This document shows, piece after piece, positions 39,169 through 48,541 of a stretch of 64,000 nucleotides of DNA. Source of the stretch: Thalassotalea marina (GTDB lineage: Bacteria; Pseudomonadota; Gammaproteobacteria; Enterobacterales; Alteromonadaceae); the NCBI RefSeq assembly GCF_014656435.1, contig NZ_BNCK01000002.1, positions 489,475-553,474 of the forward strand, given 5' to 3'. The notes under the pieces were generated by a model, which worked only from the letters and a program-made list of their open reading frames with translations, made no database searches and was not told where the DNA came from. Both the position numbers and the translations under genes were made by a program. Position 1 is the first letter of the stretch; each line of letters opens with the position of its first letter.

Positions 39169-40267
39169 ATGTTTGAAGTCAATCCTGTACTAAATCAAAT
39201 TAAAGAAATCCGTGAACGTACTGAGATGCTCAGGGGGTATCTTTGACTACGATCACAAAGCTGAACGTTTAGTTGAAGTTGTCAGAGAATTAGAGTTGCC
39301 CGATGTGTGGAATGAGCCTGAACGCGCACAAGCACTTGGTAAGGAAAGAGCAAGCCTAGAAGCTGTTGTTGAAACGATTAAAACACTTGAGTCAGGCTGT
39401 GATGACATTGATGGTTTAGTAGAGTTAGCGGTTGAAGAGGAAGATCTTGAAACCTTTAACGACGCTCAAGCTGAAGTCACAGGTTTATTAGAAAACCTTG
39501 AAAAACTTGAATTTCGTCGCATGTTTTCTGGCGAACAAGATCCAGCAGATTGTTATTTAGATATTCAATCTGGCTCTGGTGGCACAGAAGCCCAAGATTG
39601 GGCCGAGATGCTAATGCGTATGTATCTGCGTTGGGGTGAAGCACATGGTTTTAAAACCGAAGTGATCGAAGTTACCGACGGTGATGTTGCAGGTATCAAA
39701 GGTTGTACCATCAAATATTCTGGTGATTACGCATACGGTTGGTTGAGAACGGAAACAGGAGTGCACCGTTTGGTACGCAAGTCGCCATTTGATTCAAGCG
39801 GTCGTCGCCATACTTCATTTGCTTCAGCGTTTATTTACCCAGAAATTGACGATAATATCGAAATTGATATCAATCCTGCCGACTTACGTGTTGATACGTT
39901 CCGTGCCTCAGGTGCTGGTGGACAACACGTAAACAAAACTGATTCTGCGATCCGTATTACTCATATTCCATCGGGTGCTGTTGTCTCGTGTCAAAGTGAT
40001 AGGTCACAACACAAAAACCGCGCAACAGCAATGAAGCTGTTAAAAGCTAAGCTTTACGAAATGGAGATTCAAAAGCAAAACGAAAGTAAGCAAGAATTAG
40101 AAGACGGAAAATCCGACATAGGTTGGGGCAGTCAAATCCGTTCTTACGTTCTTGATGATAGTCGTATTAAAGATCTACGCACAGGTGTAGAAAACAGAAA
40201 TACCCAAGCCGTATTAGATGGCGATTTGGATAAATTTATTGAAGCCAGTTTAAAGTCGGGCTTGTAA
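39169..40267 (+). CDS. prfB: Peptide chain release factor 2, with programmed +1 frameshift
   Basis: 365 residues after the shift. ATG 39169 opens a 25-codon frame ([13 protein letters not shown]) that ends at TGA 39244-39246. The shift site is CTT TGA C, with the internal Shine-Dalgarno-like AGGGGG at 39232-39237 three bases before the CTT, exactly as in E. coli. After skipping one T, the ribosome reads from GAC 39245 to TAA 40265. The GGQ motif ([10 protein letters not shown]) and the SPF stop-recognition motif (RKSPFDSSG) are present. The shift is autoregulatory: low RF2 favours shifting. It lies between recJ and lysS. Confidence 0.98.
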
Positions 40268-40401
40268 CTTAGCATAACCATGCAAAAATCAATCTAATAG
40301 GATGATTGCATGGTGAATTGTTCGCGATTATGCTCGCGATATTAACCATTTTTTAACGCTCGTTAAAATCGAGCAACTTTAGCCACCAATTGAGAAGTCA
40401 A

Positions 40402-41955
40402 ATGACAGAGCAAATTCAAGACGAAAACAAATTGATTGCCGAACGTCGCGGCAAATTAGCGCAGATTCGAGAAAACTGTTCAGCCAACGGGCACCCAAAT
40501 AAGTTTGATCGAAAACACTATGCAGCTGATTTACAAGCTGCACACGGTGAGAAAGAAAAAGAAGCGCTTGAAACTGAAACTGCGGTTTACAGTGTTGCTG
40601 GTCGTATTATGGCAAAACGTGGTCCATTTTTAGTATTACAAGACATGTCTGGCCGCATTCAAGCGTATGCCGATAAAAATGTCCAAAAAGAAATTAAAGC
40701 CAAGTGGGGTGTATTGGATATTGGAGACATTGTTGGTGTGACTGGTACTTTACATAAGTCTGGCAAAGGTGATTTATACGTTAATATGGATGAGTATCAC
40801 CTGTTAACTAAATCATTGCGTCCATTACCAGAAAAATTCCACGGCTTGCAAGATACAGAAACTAAGTATCGTCAGCGTTATGTTGATTTAATTATCAATG
40901 AAGAAACACGTAATACTTTTAAAGTTCGCTCAAAAATTGTCGAAGGTATCCGTCGTTTCCTGGCTGAACGTGACTTCATGGAAGTTGAAACACCAATGTT
41001 ACAAACCATCCCTGGTGGTGCATCGGCTAAGCCATTCGTGACACATCACAATGCACTAGACGTAGAAATGTTTATGCGTATAGCGCCTGAACTTTATTTG
41101 AAGCGTTTAGTGGTTGGTGGTTTTGAACGTGTATTCGAAATCAACCGTAACTTCCGTAATGAAGGTTTATCAACGCGCCATAACCCAGAATTCACTATGA
41201 TTGAATTCTACCAAGCTTACGCGACTTATCATGACTTGATGGATCTAACTGAAGAGATGTTACGCACGGTAGCCGAAGACGTTTTAGGCACAAGCGTAGT
41301 TCGCAACACCGTGAAAAATGACGAAGGTGAAGTTATTGAAGAAAAATTCTATGACTTTGGTAAGCCATTTGTACGTTTGTCTATGGTTGATGCAATCTTA
41401 CAATACGCAAAAGAAGGTCTGATTACGGCTGAAGATGAAGCCGCGTTGCGTGATCCTGAAAATAACTTTGAAGCTATTAAAGCATTAGCGAAAAAAGTAC
41501 ACGTTAAAGAAGGTGAGGCTGCAAAAGTTTGGGGCCCTGGTAAATATATCTGTGAAATCTTTGAAGAAGTAGCAGAACATTTATTGGACCAACCAACATT
41601 TATCACTGAATACCCGTGGGAAGTATCACCGCTTGCACGTCGTAATGATGAAAACCCGTTTATTACTGACCGTTTTGAATTTTTCGTCGGTGGTCGCGAG
41701 TTAGCAAATGGTTTCTCTGAGCTTAATGACGCTGAAGATCAGGCTGAACGTTTCCGTAAGCAAGTGGAAGAAAAAGATGCGGGTGATGATGAAGCAATGC
41801 ACTTTGACGAAGACTACATTCGTGCACTAGAGCATGGTTTACCGCCTACAGCCGGTGAAGGTATTGGTATTGACCGTTTAGTGATGTTATTTACTGACTC
41901 ACCGACGATCAAAGACGTTATTTTATTCCCGCATATGCGTCCGCTAGCTGAATAA
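40402..41955 (+). CDS. lysS: Lysyl-tRNA synthetase (class II)
   Basis: 517 residues from ATG 40402; a TTG at 40390 is unlikely. An N-terminal OB-fold anticodon-binding domain ([17 protein letters not shown]) precedes the class II core: motif 1 in [16 protein letters not shown], motif 2 in [18 protein letters not shown] and motif 3 in [13 protein letters not shown]. The gene order prfB-lysS is conserved in E. coli. Confidence 0.97.
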   Translation: MTEQIQDENKLIAERRGKLAQIRENCSANGHPNKFDRKHYAADLQAAHGEKEKEALETETAVYSVAGRIMAKRGPFLVLQDMSGRIQAYADKNVQKEIKAKWGVLDIGDIVGVTGTLHKSGKGDLYVNMDEYHLLTKSLRPLPEKFHGLQDTETKYRQRYVDLIINEETRNTFKVRSKIVEGIRRFLAERDFMEVETPMLQTIPGGASAKPFVTHHNALDVEMFMRIAPELYLKRLVVGGFERVFEINRNFRNEGLSTRHNPEFTMIEFYQAYATYHDLMDLTEEMLRTVAEDVLGTSVVRNTVKNDEGEVIEEKFYDFGKPFVRLSMVDAILQYAKEGLITAEDEAALRDPENNFEAIKALAKKVHVKEGEAAKVWGPGKYICEIFEEVAEHLLDQPTFITEYPWEVSPLARRNDENPFITDRFEFFVGGRELANGFSELNDAEDQAERFRKQVEEKDAGDDEAMHFDEDYIRALEHGLPPTAGEGIGIDRLVMLFTDSPTIKDVILFPHMRPLAE

Positions 41956-41975
41956 AAATAAAGGTTTAGACAATG

Positions 41976-42001
41976 AAAAGGCAACCGCATGGTTGCCTTT
42001 T
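41976..42001 (+). terminator. Terminator after lysS
   Basis: AAAAGGCAACC and GGTTGCCTTTT are perfect complements around a four-base loop, 20 bases past the lysS stop. Confidence 0.9.
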
Positions 42002-42106
42002 GTGTTTCTGATTACCAATGCGAAGTTTAGTCTATACTTCGCTAATAACAATTTTTAAAGCGCAGTAACATTATTGTACTTAACTCCTGCATTGTTATTG
42101 CCAATA

Positions 42107-42419
42107 ATACCAATTGAATTAAATATTTGGTCAACTTAGAACTTCATTAGCGTGCTTAGAACAAGCTAAATAATTTAAGCATAGTCATTCTATGGTTAGA
42201 TTATTTAGAGATGTTATCAGAGTGCTAATGAGTTCCCAAAGGGCGAGTCTAACAGGCTTATAGCCTGCGTTATTGATTTTAACAAAGACGCTACAGGGAT
42301 GTAGCTTATTAGAGAACGCAGGAGCAGGTTCTCCTGAATAACCATTCTTTGCAATCAATGCCTTGCCTCTGAACCTGTTAACTCTCGCTAAGTGGTCAAA
42401 TATTTTTTTTAATTGGTAT
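42107..42419. repeat. MITE-like element with terminal inverted repeats and four hairpins
   Basis: The ends are inverted copies of each other over about 32 bases (42107-42139 and 42388-42419), both opening ATACCAATT outermost and carrying AAATATTTG. Inside are an extended hairpin (42145-42230; core arms 42166-42184 and 42190-42208, 17 of 19 paired) and three smaller hairpins at 42253-42267, 42290-42305 and 42312-42333. No protein is encoded. This size and layout suit a non-autonomous mobile element or a dispersed intergenic repeat. The right end covers the last seven codons and stop of the acyltransferase gene. No target-site duplication is evident. Confidence 0.75.
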
Positions 42420-43595
42420 GAATATACGTTTTACCCACGTGGTCTTTATTATCAGTTCATATAAAACCAGTGAGATAGCCACGGTAAGTAGTGATATAAA
42501 AAGCAGCTTCAATAGCCAATAAATTTCTAATTCAGCAAAAGCCACTTGCAAAAATATGACAATGGGTAAGTGAATAAAGTACAGCCAAAATGAAGCATCA
42601 GCAAAGTACCTTACTACTTTATTCGGTTTGGTAAATATTGCTTTGCCCAAATTTAAACTCAAGATGATCAGCGACCACATCATCAGCGCGTAACCAAAAC
42701 TAAATACTAGCTTGGTTAGCGAGTAGTTTCCGAAGATAGGATTTGCCTCAAAGCTAGCCAACCAAAGACTTAACAATGGCGTGACAAGCATGAAACAAAG
42801 CTTAGCTTTGCCGACATTGACAATTTTTTCTAATAATATGGGCTTGTTATGCAACATAATTCCAAAGCCAAAAAAAAGTGCATACAGGCCAAAAACAGGC
42901 CAGTTTGGCATTAAGGATTTGTCGGGTGTGTCTAACCCCCAGGCATTCATTAACCACAAAACCGTTGCTGTAGGAAATAGCAATAGGCTAAGTATCCATG
43001 GATTATGTTCTACGGTTGACAATAGACGATTACATCGTTGCGTTAAACTTTTGGCGACTATTGGCATCTTGTTGAATAAAACGATGCCAATAGTCAAACA
43101 TGCGCTGAGTAAAATGAGATAATACAAAAACCACAAATGAGTACCTATAAGCAGATTGCTTGGTAATTCATAAAAGGTATTAAACGCTTGGTTTAATGCA
43201 TTTAGATAATCAACATCGCCTTTCATGCTATCAGCCCCTAAAACCCAGCCAGCCACTAATAATGGCCTTAGTAAAAACCAACCAATAACAAAAGGCATGA
43301 CTAAGCGGATCAGACGAGAGTGAACAAAATGTTGCAATGTAGTTTTGTTGATCGCCATATGGCTAAAAAATCCAGCGAGCATAAAAAACAGTGGCATACG
43401 AAAAGAGTGACTTAAATGGATAAAGTAAGTAACAAAATCACTTGTTGATATATCCATTACTGCCCAACCGATAAAAATCGGCATAAAAGATAAACTCGCG
43501 TGAAAAACAATGCCAAGTAATAAGGCAAACGCTCTAACGGCATCAAGGTAGTGTAACCTTGGGGAATTATGATTGGTTGAATGTTTTATATTCAT
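42396..43595 (-). CDS. Acyltransferase-3 family membrane protein
   Basis: 399 residues with about ten transmembrane helices. The N-terminal LHYLDAVRAFALLLGIVFHASLSF holds the family's catalytic-type His after an R-A pair. SFRMPLFFMLAGFFSH and RLIRLVMPFVIGW are further signatures. The family moves acyl groups, often acetyl or succinyl, onto surface sugars (OpgC, OafA types). It lies 60 bases after the CIA30-like gene and probably shares its transcript, driven by the divergent promoter next to the sigma gene. Its last seven codons (IPIKKNI) and stop fall inside the repeat element at 42107-42419. Confidence 0.88.
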   Translation of the reverse strand: MNIKHSTNHNSPRLHYLDAVRAFALLLGIVFHASLSFMPIFIGWAVMDISTSDFVTYFIHLSHSFRMPLFFMLAGFFSHMAINKTTLQHFVHSRLIRLVMPFVIGWFLLRPLLVAGWVLGADSMKGDVDYLNALNQAFNTFYELPSNLLIGTHLWFLYYLILLSACLTIGIVLFNKMPIVAKSLTQRCNRLLSTVEHNPWILSLLLFPTATVLWLMNAWGLDTPDKSLMPNWPVFGLYALFFGFGIMLHNKPILLEKIVNVGKAKLCFMLVTPLLSLWLASFEANPIFGNYSLTKLVFSFGYALMMWSLIILSLNLGKAIFTKPNKVVRYFADASFWLYFIHLPIVIFLQVAFAELEIYWLLKLLFISLLTVAISLVLYELIIKTTWVKRIFIPIKKNI

Positions 43596-43655
43596 TTGAA
43601 ATGTTACCTAGCATGGTCAACCAAGTGCCAGCAGTAAAATACTGGCACCTAATCT

Positions 43656-44255
43656 TTAATAAAAACTTACGTTTGCTATATCGAAATCAAAATCAGACGG
43701 TTGTAAGCCAAAGGCGACAATACTTATACTGATTAAGGTTGAGGTGTTTAATTTTGTTTGTTCTGACCAAGCTCTTTTCATGGTATTAAAAGGGATGGTA
43801 ATTTCATGAAAGGTGTTATCAGGCTTTATTACAATTGGTGCTGCATGAAAGTCAAAATTTGTGACTTCACTACTATTTGCTGACACTGATAACATACCTT
43901 TGCGCAATTTTACTTTTAGCTTAATTCCTGTAAATTTACTGGCATCTTGCATGCTATTATCAATACTTAATGGTAATACGGTACTAGACCAACCAGGTTG
44001 TCCTCTTGCGGGAGTTATCTTGCCAGTAATATTAAGGCTTCCTTGTTGAAAAGTGTGTTCTGTCTTAGTTTTGCCACCAGCACTTGAATCATCTATGTAT
44101 AGTCTGGGTATACCTAAACTATTATTTGTAGCATGGCTAAAGTCATCGACTACTGTTGGCAATATTGATGCAAAGGCTATTGAGCTTACACTAATGCATG
44201 CAAGCATTGATGTGATATAAACTACTCGTTTTGATATGGTTTTAATAAACTTCAT
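43656..44255 (-). CDS. Exported CIA30-like (carbohydrate-binding-like) protein
   Basis: 199 residues from ATG 44255, with AGGAG six bases upstream; an in-frame ATG at 44333 lies in the promoter region. A signal peptide ends near SIAFAS. The mature part has a beta-sandwich pattern opening VDDFSHATNNSLG and carrying GITG-like strands, SVSANSS and a closing SDFDFDIANVSFY. This matches the CIA30/galactose-binding-like fold, tentatively. It should be periplasmic or secreted. It is divergent from the sigma factor gene and its start lies 47 bases beyond the mirror-image promoter-like motif. Confidence 0.7.
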   Translation of the reverse strand: MKFIKTISKRVVYITSMLACISVSSIAFASILPTVVDDFSHATNNSLGIPRLYIDDSSAGGKTKTEHTFQQGSLNITGKITPARGQPGWSSTVLPLSIDNSMQDASKFTGIKLKVKLRKGMLSVSANSSEVTNFDFHAAPIVIKPDNTFHEITIPFNTMKRAWSEQTKLNTSTLISISIVAFGLQPSDFDFDIANVSFY

Positions 44256-44301
44256 TTTATTCTCCTGACGTTTAAAAGCGTTATTGATTGAAGGTTTGAT
44301 A

Positions 44302-44334
44302 AATAAGTGCCCGATAGAAAAATAAGGTGACAAA
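44302..44334 (-). promoter_or_regulatory. Candidate ECF promoter for CIA30-like/acyltransferase genes
   Basis: Read on the minus strand: TTTGTCACCTT (44334-44324), 12 bases, then GGCACTTATT (44311-44302). It is a mirror image of the motif on the plus strand at 44362-44394. TGTCAC to GCACTT spacing is 16 bases, which fits ECF sigma promoters. Confidence 0.55.
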
Positions 44335-44361
44335 TATTGGAAAAGTTTTTAGTTAATTATT

Positions 44362-44394
44362 TTTGTCACCTTTGGCTAAGGTTTGGCACTTATT
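44362..44394 (+). promoter_or_regulatory. Candidate autoregulated ECF promoter for the sigma gene
   Basis: TTTGTCACCTT (44362-44372), 12 bases, GGCACTTATT (44385-44394), 26 bases before the sigma gene start. It is identical in both blocks and spacing to the outward-facing copy on the other strand, while the 12-base spacers differ. The -35 block resembles the TGTCAC core known for some ECF groups. A regulator-binding palindrome is the alternative reading. Confidence 0.55.
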
Positions 44395-44420
44395 AATAAA
44401 TCCACAAAAATTGAAACGAC

Positions 44421-46025
44421 ATGAAGTTTTTTAAATCTTATTTGACCAGAGAAAAATACAGTGATGATAGTTTAGTAACGTTGTCACTGGGTGGTGACAA
44501 AGACGCGTTTTGCCAAATAGTTAAACGCTACCAAAATTTATTGTGTTCGATTGCTTATGCCGCCTTGGGAGATATTAAGCAAAGTGAAGACATCGCACAG
44601 GAGAGCTTTATTGAAGCTTGGAAAAAACTTGCTTCACTTCAAGAGCCTGAGAAGCTCAGAGCTTGGCTTTGTGGAATTTTACGTTTTAAATTAAGTCATT
44701 TTCATCGAAAAGAGCGACATCAAGTCATGTCTGGAGCTGTTGATATTGAGCAGCATGACGCTGCTGATGAGCATGAAATAGAACCACACATTATTGACGA
44801 ACAACATCAAGTACTATTGTGGAAATTTCTCGATGGTCTGAACGATAACTATAAAGAGCCATTAATTCTTTTTTATCGTGAAAATCAGTCAATTGACAAG
44901 GTAGCCGAAGAGCTTTCTTTGACCAAAGATACGGTAAAACAGCGGTTGTCCAGAGGTCGAGCGCAGCTAAAAGAAGCAATGACCGAATTTATCGAAGACG
45001 GTTTAAAAAATACAAAACCAGGTGAAGCCTTTACTACTGGTGTGATGGTCATGATCAGTGATATTGCTCCTGGGTTAAAATCTACTGCGATTGGCACCAG
45101 CGCTGCGAAAGTTAGTTACTTATTTAAATTCACCTCAATTGTCACTCTTTTGGCATCATTGTCTGGTTTGATCAGTTCATATTTTGGCTTGCAGGCAAGC
45201 CTTGCGCAATCTAGGACGTTGCGGGAAAAGCAGCTAACTAAAAAAAGTGTTTCGCTGTTTATAATTGTTGCATTGGTTTTTGTCGTGGGCATGATGGCAT
45301 TAAAATATATAGCATTGGCGCACCAATCTTTTATTAGCACTTACGCCACCTTGTCCCAACTGTTGGTATGTTTGTTTGTGGTCGGTTATCTATTACTGGT
45401 AAAACATGTTTTTGCAGCAATACAAAACTTAAGAGCCCAAGAACGAATTTTTCACCCTGAAGCTTTTGATAAGGGAATCGATACAGAGCAAGCTGAGCAA
45501 CGATATTATAAAAGTTCATTTTCCTTATTAGGTGTGCCTCTGGTTCATATCCACTTTGGCTTGCACGAGGTAACAGATAAACCAACTTTTGCCTGGATCG
45601 CAGGTGGAACATACGCTCACGGATTATTATTTGCTTGGGGCGGAGTCGCTATTGCTCCGATAAGTGTCGGTATTTTGTCTGTTGGCGTCGTCAGTATTGG
45701 CGCCGTAAGTTTAGGTGTTTTAAGTTTAGGTACAGTTGCCATAGGAGCGTTAGGTCTTGGCGCTTCTGCTATCGCATTTAAGGCATACGGCTCTTTATCT
45801 GCTTTGGGTTGGCAAAGTGCTTTAAGTGATGGTTTTTCGATAGCAAACAACGCAGCGATAGGTCGAATCGCCTATGCTAGTGAAGTGAATAATGATGCCG
45901 CGGCACAGCTCATTAATTTAAGCTTATTTAATCATTTATACCCATGGGCTTTGTTATTTTTATCTGTCTTGGTGATTATCCCAGCTATTTGGTATGCAAA
46001 TAATGTAAAACAGCGTCATGTCTAA
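44421..46025 (+). CDS. ECF-type sigma factor fused to a multi-helix membrane domain
   Basis: 534 residues, where a normal ECF sigma has about 190. Region 2 spans about 28-95 (CQIVKRYQNLLCSIAYAALG, DIAQESFIEAWKK, RAWLCGILRFKLSHFHRK) and region 4 about 135-190 (LNDNYKEPLILFYRENQS, SLTKDTVKQRLSRGRAQLKE). The C-terminal extension has membrane segments near 235-257, 280-298, 307-330 and 506-525. Between them residues 414-453 form about eight hydrophobic pentads of the form [VL]-S-[VIL]-G-[VAT]. No separate anti-sigma gene is adjacent, so the membrane part may hold or release the sigma domains. ECF proteins with membrane extensions exist in other bacteria, but I do not recognise this one. Confidence 0.88.
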   Translation: MKFFKSYLTREKYSDDSLVTLSLGGDKDAFCQIVKRYQNLLCSIAYAALGDIKQSEDIAQESFIEAWKKLASLQEPEKLRAWLCGILRFKLSHFHRKERHQVMSGAVDIEQHDAADEHEIEPHIIDEQHQVLLWKFLDGLNDNYKEPLILFYRENQSIDKVAEELSLTKDTVKQRLSRGRAQLKEAMTEFIEDGLKNTKPGEAFTTGVMVMISDIAPGLKSTAIGTSAAKVSYLFKFTSIVTLLASLSGLISSYFGLQASLAQSRTLREKQLTKKSVSLFIIVALVFVVGMMALKYIALAHQSFISTYATLSQLLVCLFVVGYLLLVKHVFAAIQNLRAQERIFHPEAFDKGIDTEQAEQRYYKSSFSLLGVPLVHIHFGLHEVTDKPTFAWIAGGTYAHGLLFAWGGVAIAPISVGILSVGVVSIGAVSLGVLSLGTVAIGALGLGASAIAFKAYGSLSALGWQSALSDGFSIANNAAIGRIAYASEVNNDAAAQLINLSLFNHLYPWALLFLSVLVIIPAIWYANNVKQRHV

Positions 46026-46050
46026 TGATACAACGCTGTTTTATATTTAA

Positions 46051-47304
46051 TTAACTTGGTAGGTCGGCAACGCCCCAAATAAAGGCAGTTAAAAACGCAA
46101 TGGATAATAATATGGTATATATAATACCGATGAAGCTATATTTCACTGCGGTTAAAAAATAGCCTTGTTTGTAAACGCGCTTTTGCATAATAAATAGGTA
46201 AATGGGAACCCACACTAAAATCACGACAACTAAATTATCCAAAATTGGCTGTACTGACGGCAAGTTTTTGGCGCTATAGTCCGTCAATAAATCAAGCAGT
46301 TCAGCTACTAATAAGGCTAAAAAGATAAAGCTATGGCTGTGTAAGGCGACGGTAAGGTGTTCTAAATACAACCGCTTAGAAAACAAATACATTATTTTGA
46401 GTATTAACGCGAATAACGGCAATAATATAAACATTAATTGCGGAAACTTATCGAGTGCCTGTTCAAACAACTGATCAAATGATGAACTCTTAACCTTTTG
46501 TTCAATTGAGCTTGTTGCTTGTTCTAATTTTGCATTAGCACTTGGTGTTAACCAGTCAAAGGTAAATGTGCCATCTGGGTTATTACTAAAATTAATACCA
46601 CGCTCAGGCGATAGCTCTGCTTTTCCTACTTGGATATTTTGCCATTTAGTGTTTAAGGTTTCATATTTCTCAGATTCCTTTATTGACAATAACTGACCTG
46701 AAACTAACTTGCTCTCTAGAGCTACCAATTCGGAGATTAAACTTTCGTATGCATTATTATTGATTGAGTCCCTTTGCTTGATTTCTGCTAACTTGCTGTT
46801 GAATGAGCTGAGCAAGACTAATTTCTCTTGACTATTTTCTACGTCACTCTGTTTATAAATAGCAGCTATTTTATCCACCTCCTTTGTTAAGCTTTCCACC
46901 TCTTTAACGTGCTCAATCTCCAACCCTGTGGAGGTAGAAAATTTCAGGGATATAAAAAAGATAATACTAATAAACAGGTATAACCTGATTGGCGGAACAT
47001 AATGAACACGGTGACCTTGAAAGTATTGATTAGTTAAAAAACCTGGTCGAAATAGCAAAGGAAAAAGCGTTCTGTTAGCGCGCGAATCAAAACTAAAAAT
47101 ATCATTTAGCACATGTAGCAAAACAGTCCAAAAGTATTTTAACGTTGATTCTACTTCTTGGCCACATTGAGCACAAAATGGCCCTTCAACAGGCGAATAA
47201 CAATTTTCACACTGCTTTTTTTGATTCAACTCTGGTGAGATTAATGCAGACGCTTCTATTTCCGTATTAATATGTATGTTTGTCAGCTCGTTTTTAGGTT
47301 CCAT
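46051..47304 (-). CDS. DUF3667-type membrane protein with zinc ribbon
   Basis: 417 residues. The N-terminal zinc ribbon is CENC-x9-CAQC (near residues 33-48). It is followed by FSFDSRANRTLFPLLFRPGF and HRVHYVPPIRLYLFISIIFF, the DUF3667 signature with its first membrane helix. A long hydrophilic, partly coiled insert (about 130-275) leads to four more membrane helices (e.g. LMFILLPLFALILKIMYLF). The function is unknown. It converges with the sigma gene across 25 bases. Confidence 0.85.
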   Translation of the reverse strand: MEPKNELTNIHINTEIEASALISPELNQKKQCENCYSPVEGPFCAQCGQEVESTLKYFWTVLLHVLNDIFSFDSRANRTLFPLLFRPGFLTNQYFQGHRVHYVPPIRLYLFISIIFFISLKFSTSTGLEIEHVKEVESLTKEVDKIAAIYKQSDVENSQEKLVLLSSFNSKLAEIKQRDSINNNAYESLISELVALESKLVSGQLLSIKESEKYETLNTKWQNIQVGKAELSPERGINFSNNPDGTFTFDWLTPSANAKLEQATSSIEQKVKSSSFDQLFEQALDKFPQLMFILLPLFALILKIMYLFSKRLYLEHLTVALHSHSFIFLALLVAELLDLLTDYSAKNLPSVQPILDNLVVVILVWVPIYLFIMQKRVYKQGYFLTAVKYSFIGIIYTILLSIAFLTAFIWGVADLPS

Positions 47305-47471
47305 GAACGGTGAGTATTTTTGTTATTTTGATGCATTTTAACAAGCTATAGAGAATATGAGTATGTATAAATATAAAAATAATTCAGGTTTTTAGTGATG
47401 AAACCAATTACTTCTGTTACCTTTAAGTGAATTAAGTTTCACACAGAAAGCCAAATGGTAGGAGAATTATA

Positions 47472-48020
47472 ATGGCCTTTGAAGTGACGTTTGAATTGTC
47501 AGATTCAGATATTGAGCATTTTCGTGGTGTTATGAAAAAAGCACAGCAAGGTGCTAAGTCGTTAAGCGAAAAAGAAATTTTAGACAATGCTAAAAAACTA
47601 AGTGCAGATGTTAAATCAGATGTACCAGTTTTTGTTAGCGAGCGCATTAAAAAGCTTGAAACTTTAGTGGCGATGATTGAAGACAGTGAGTGGCAAATTC
47701 CTGATGAAGAGCGCTCAGATGTTTTAGCTGCATTGGCATATTTCAGTGATCCGGAAGACTTAGTACCAGATCATATTCCAGCGTTAGGCTTTTTAGATGA
47801 TGCGATCATGATTGAATTGGTTGCAGAAGAGTTAACTGACGATATTGATGCCTTTAACGAATTTTGTGCATACCGTGAGCGTGAAAAAGAACGTGCTGGC
47901 GACAGTGTGATAACAACAGAAGATTGGTTAGATGCCAAACGTCGTGAACTGCATAGTCGTATGAGAAATCGTCGTTCTAAACGCAGAAGTGGGCGTTCTT
48001 CTTTCCGTTCTATCTTCTAA
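47472..48020 (+). CDS. YkvA-like DUF1232 protein
   Basis: 182 residues. The central part carries the DUF1232 signature: ALAYFSDPEDLVPDHIPALGFLDDAIMIELV. A preceding helical region and a C-terminal basic tail (HSRMRNRRSKRRSGRSSFRS) flank it. TAGGAG sits before the ATG. In other bacteria the domain is short and membrane-linked; here it is soluble with a basic tail that might contact nucleic acid or membrane surface. The function is unknown. Confidence 0.85.
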   Translation: MAFEVTFELSDSDIEHFRGVMKKAQQGAKSLSEKEILDNAKKLSADVKSDVPVFVSERIKKLETLVAMIEDSEWQIPDEERSDVLAALAYFSDPEDLVPDHIPALGFLDDAIMIELVAEELTDDIDAFNEFCAYREREKERAGDSVITTEDWLDAKRRELHSRMRNRRSKRRSGRSSFRSIF

Positions 48021-48036
48021 AAAATATGAAGTTTAT

Positions 48037-48064
48037 AAAGCCTGCATTAGCAGGCTTTTTTTAT
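48037..48064 (+). terminator. Terminator after the YkvA-like gene
   Basis: AAAGCCTGC and GCAGGCTTT around a four-base loop, then a T run. Its T run reaches the stop codon of the small convergent gene at 48061. Confidence 0.9.
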
Positions 48065-48234
48065 TGATGGGTCACAAAAATCATCACCACAAAAAAAACA
48101 ATAACCACTGCGTTAAACGCCAGAATATACATAAACCCCTTGAAACCATCTTTAACTGAATAGCCTTTTGCGTTCAAAAACCACCACCAAATTGCACACA
48201 TGATTATGGGAAGAAGAAAAAATAATCTGATCAT
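48061..48234 (-). CDS. 57-residue membrane protein
   Basis: A short frame from ATG 48234 to TAA 48061. It has two hydrophobic segments, about residues 3-20 (LFFLLPIIMCAIWWWFL) and 34-54 (MYILAFNAVVIVFFVVMIF), joined by the polar loop NAKGYSVKDGFKG. The sequence looks like a real inner-membrane hairpin, and the three consecutive tryptophans at the end of helix 1 are typical of an interface. No strong ribosome site is seen. It converges with the YkvA-like gene and shares its terminator. Confidence 0.6.
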   Translation of the reverse strand: MIRLFFLLPIIMCAIWWWFLNAKGYSVKDGFKGFMYILAFNAVVIVFFVVMIFVTHQ

Positions 48235-48541
48235 ATTTGTTATACATCACTGATATTTATGTTTTTCATCTTAGAGTATTTTACTTAACAATGCACTAAG
48301 TGGAGTTTGAACGGTTTAATACTTTGCCTGACGCCAAACGAGTAAATACCGATGTTCATTGCTATATCTGCCCAAGAGCGTTGAATTATTGCAGACGTTA
48401 TTAAAATTAGATAATCGATTTGCCTAAATTAACACTATAGTTGGAACCGCCAAGATGAATATTGATCTAGCGCAATAAACAAATTGCCAACTTTTTATAC
48501 TATAGCCAGCCTGTTTTTATGAGCACGTTGTAGGAGCTTAT
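48235..48541. other. Intergenic region upstream of the CBS-GGDEF-EAL gene
   Basis: About 300 bases with no coding frame. It should hold promoters for the divergent small membrane protein and the c-di-GMP gene. I see no clear hairpin or repeat. Confidence 0.4.
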
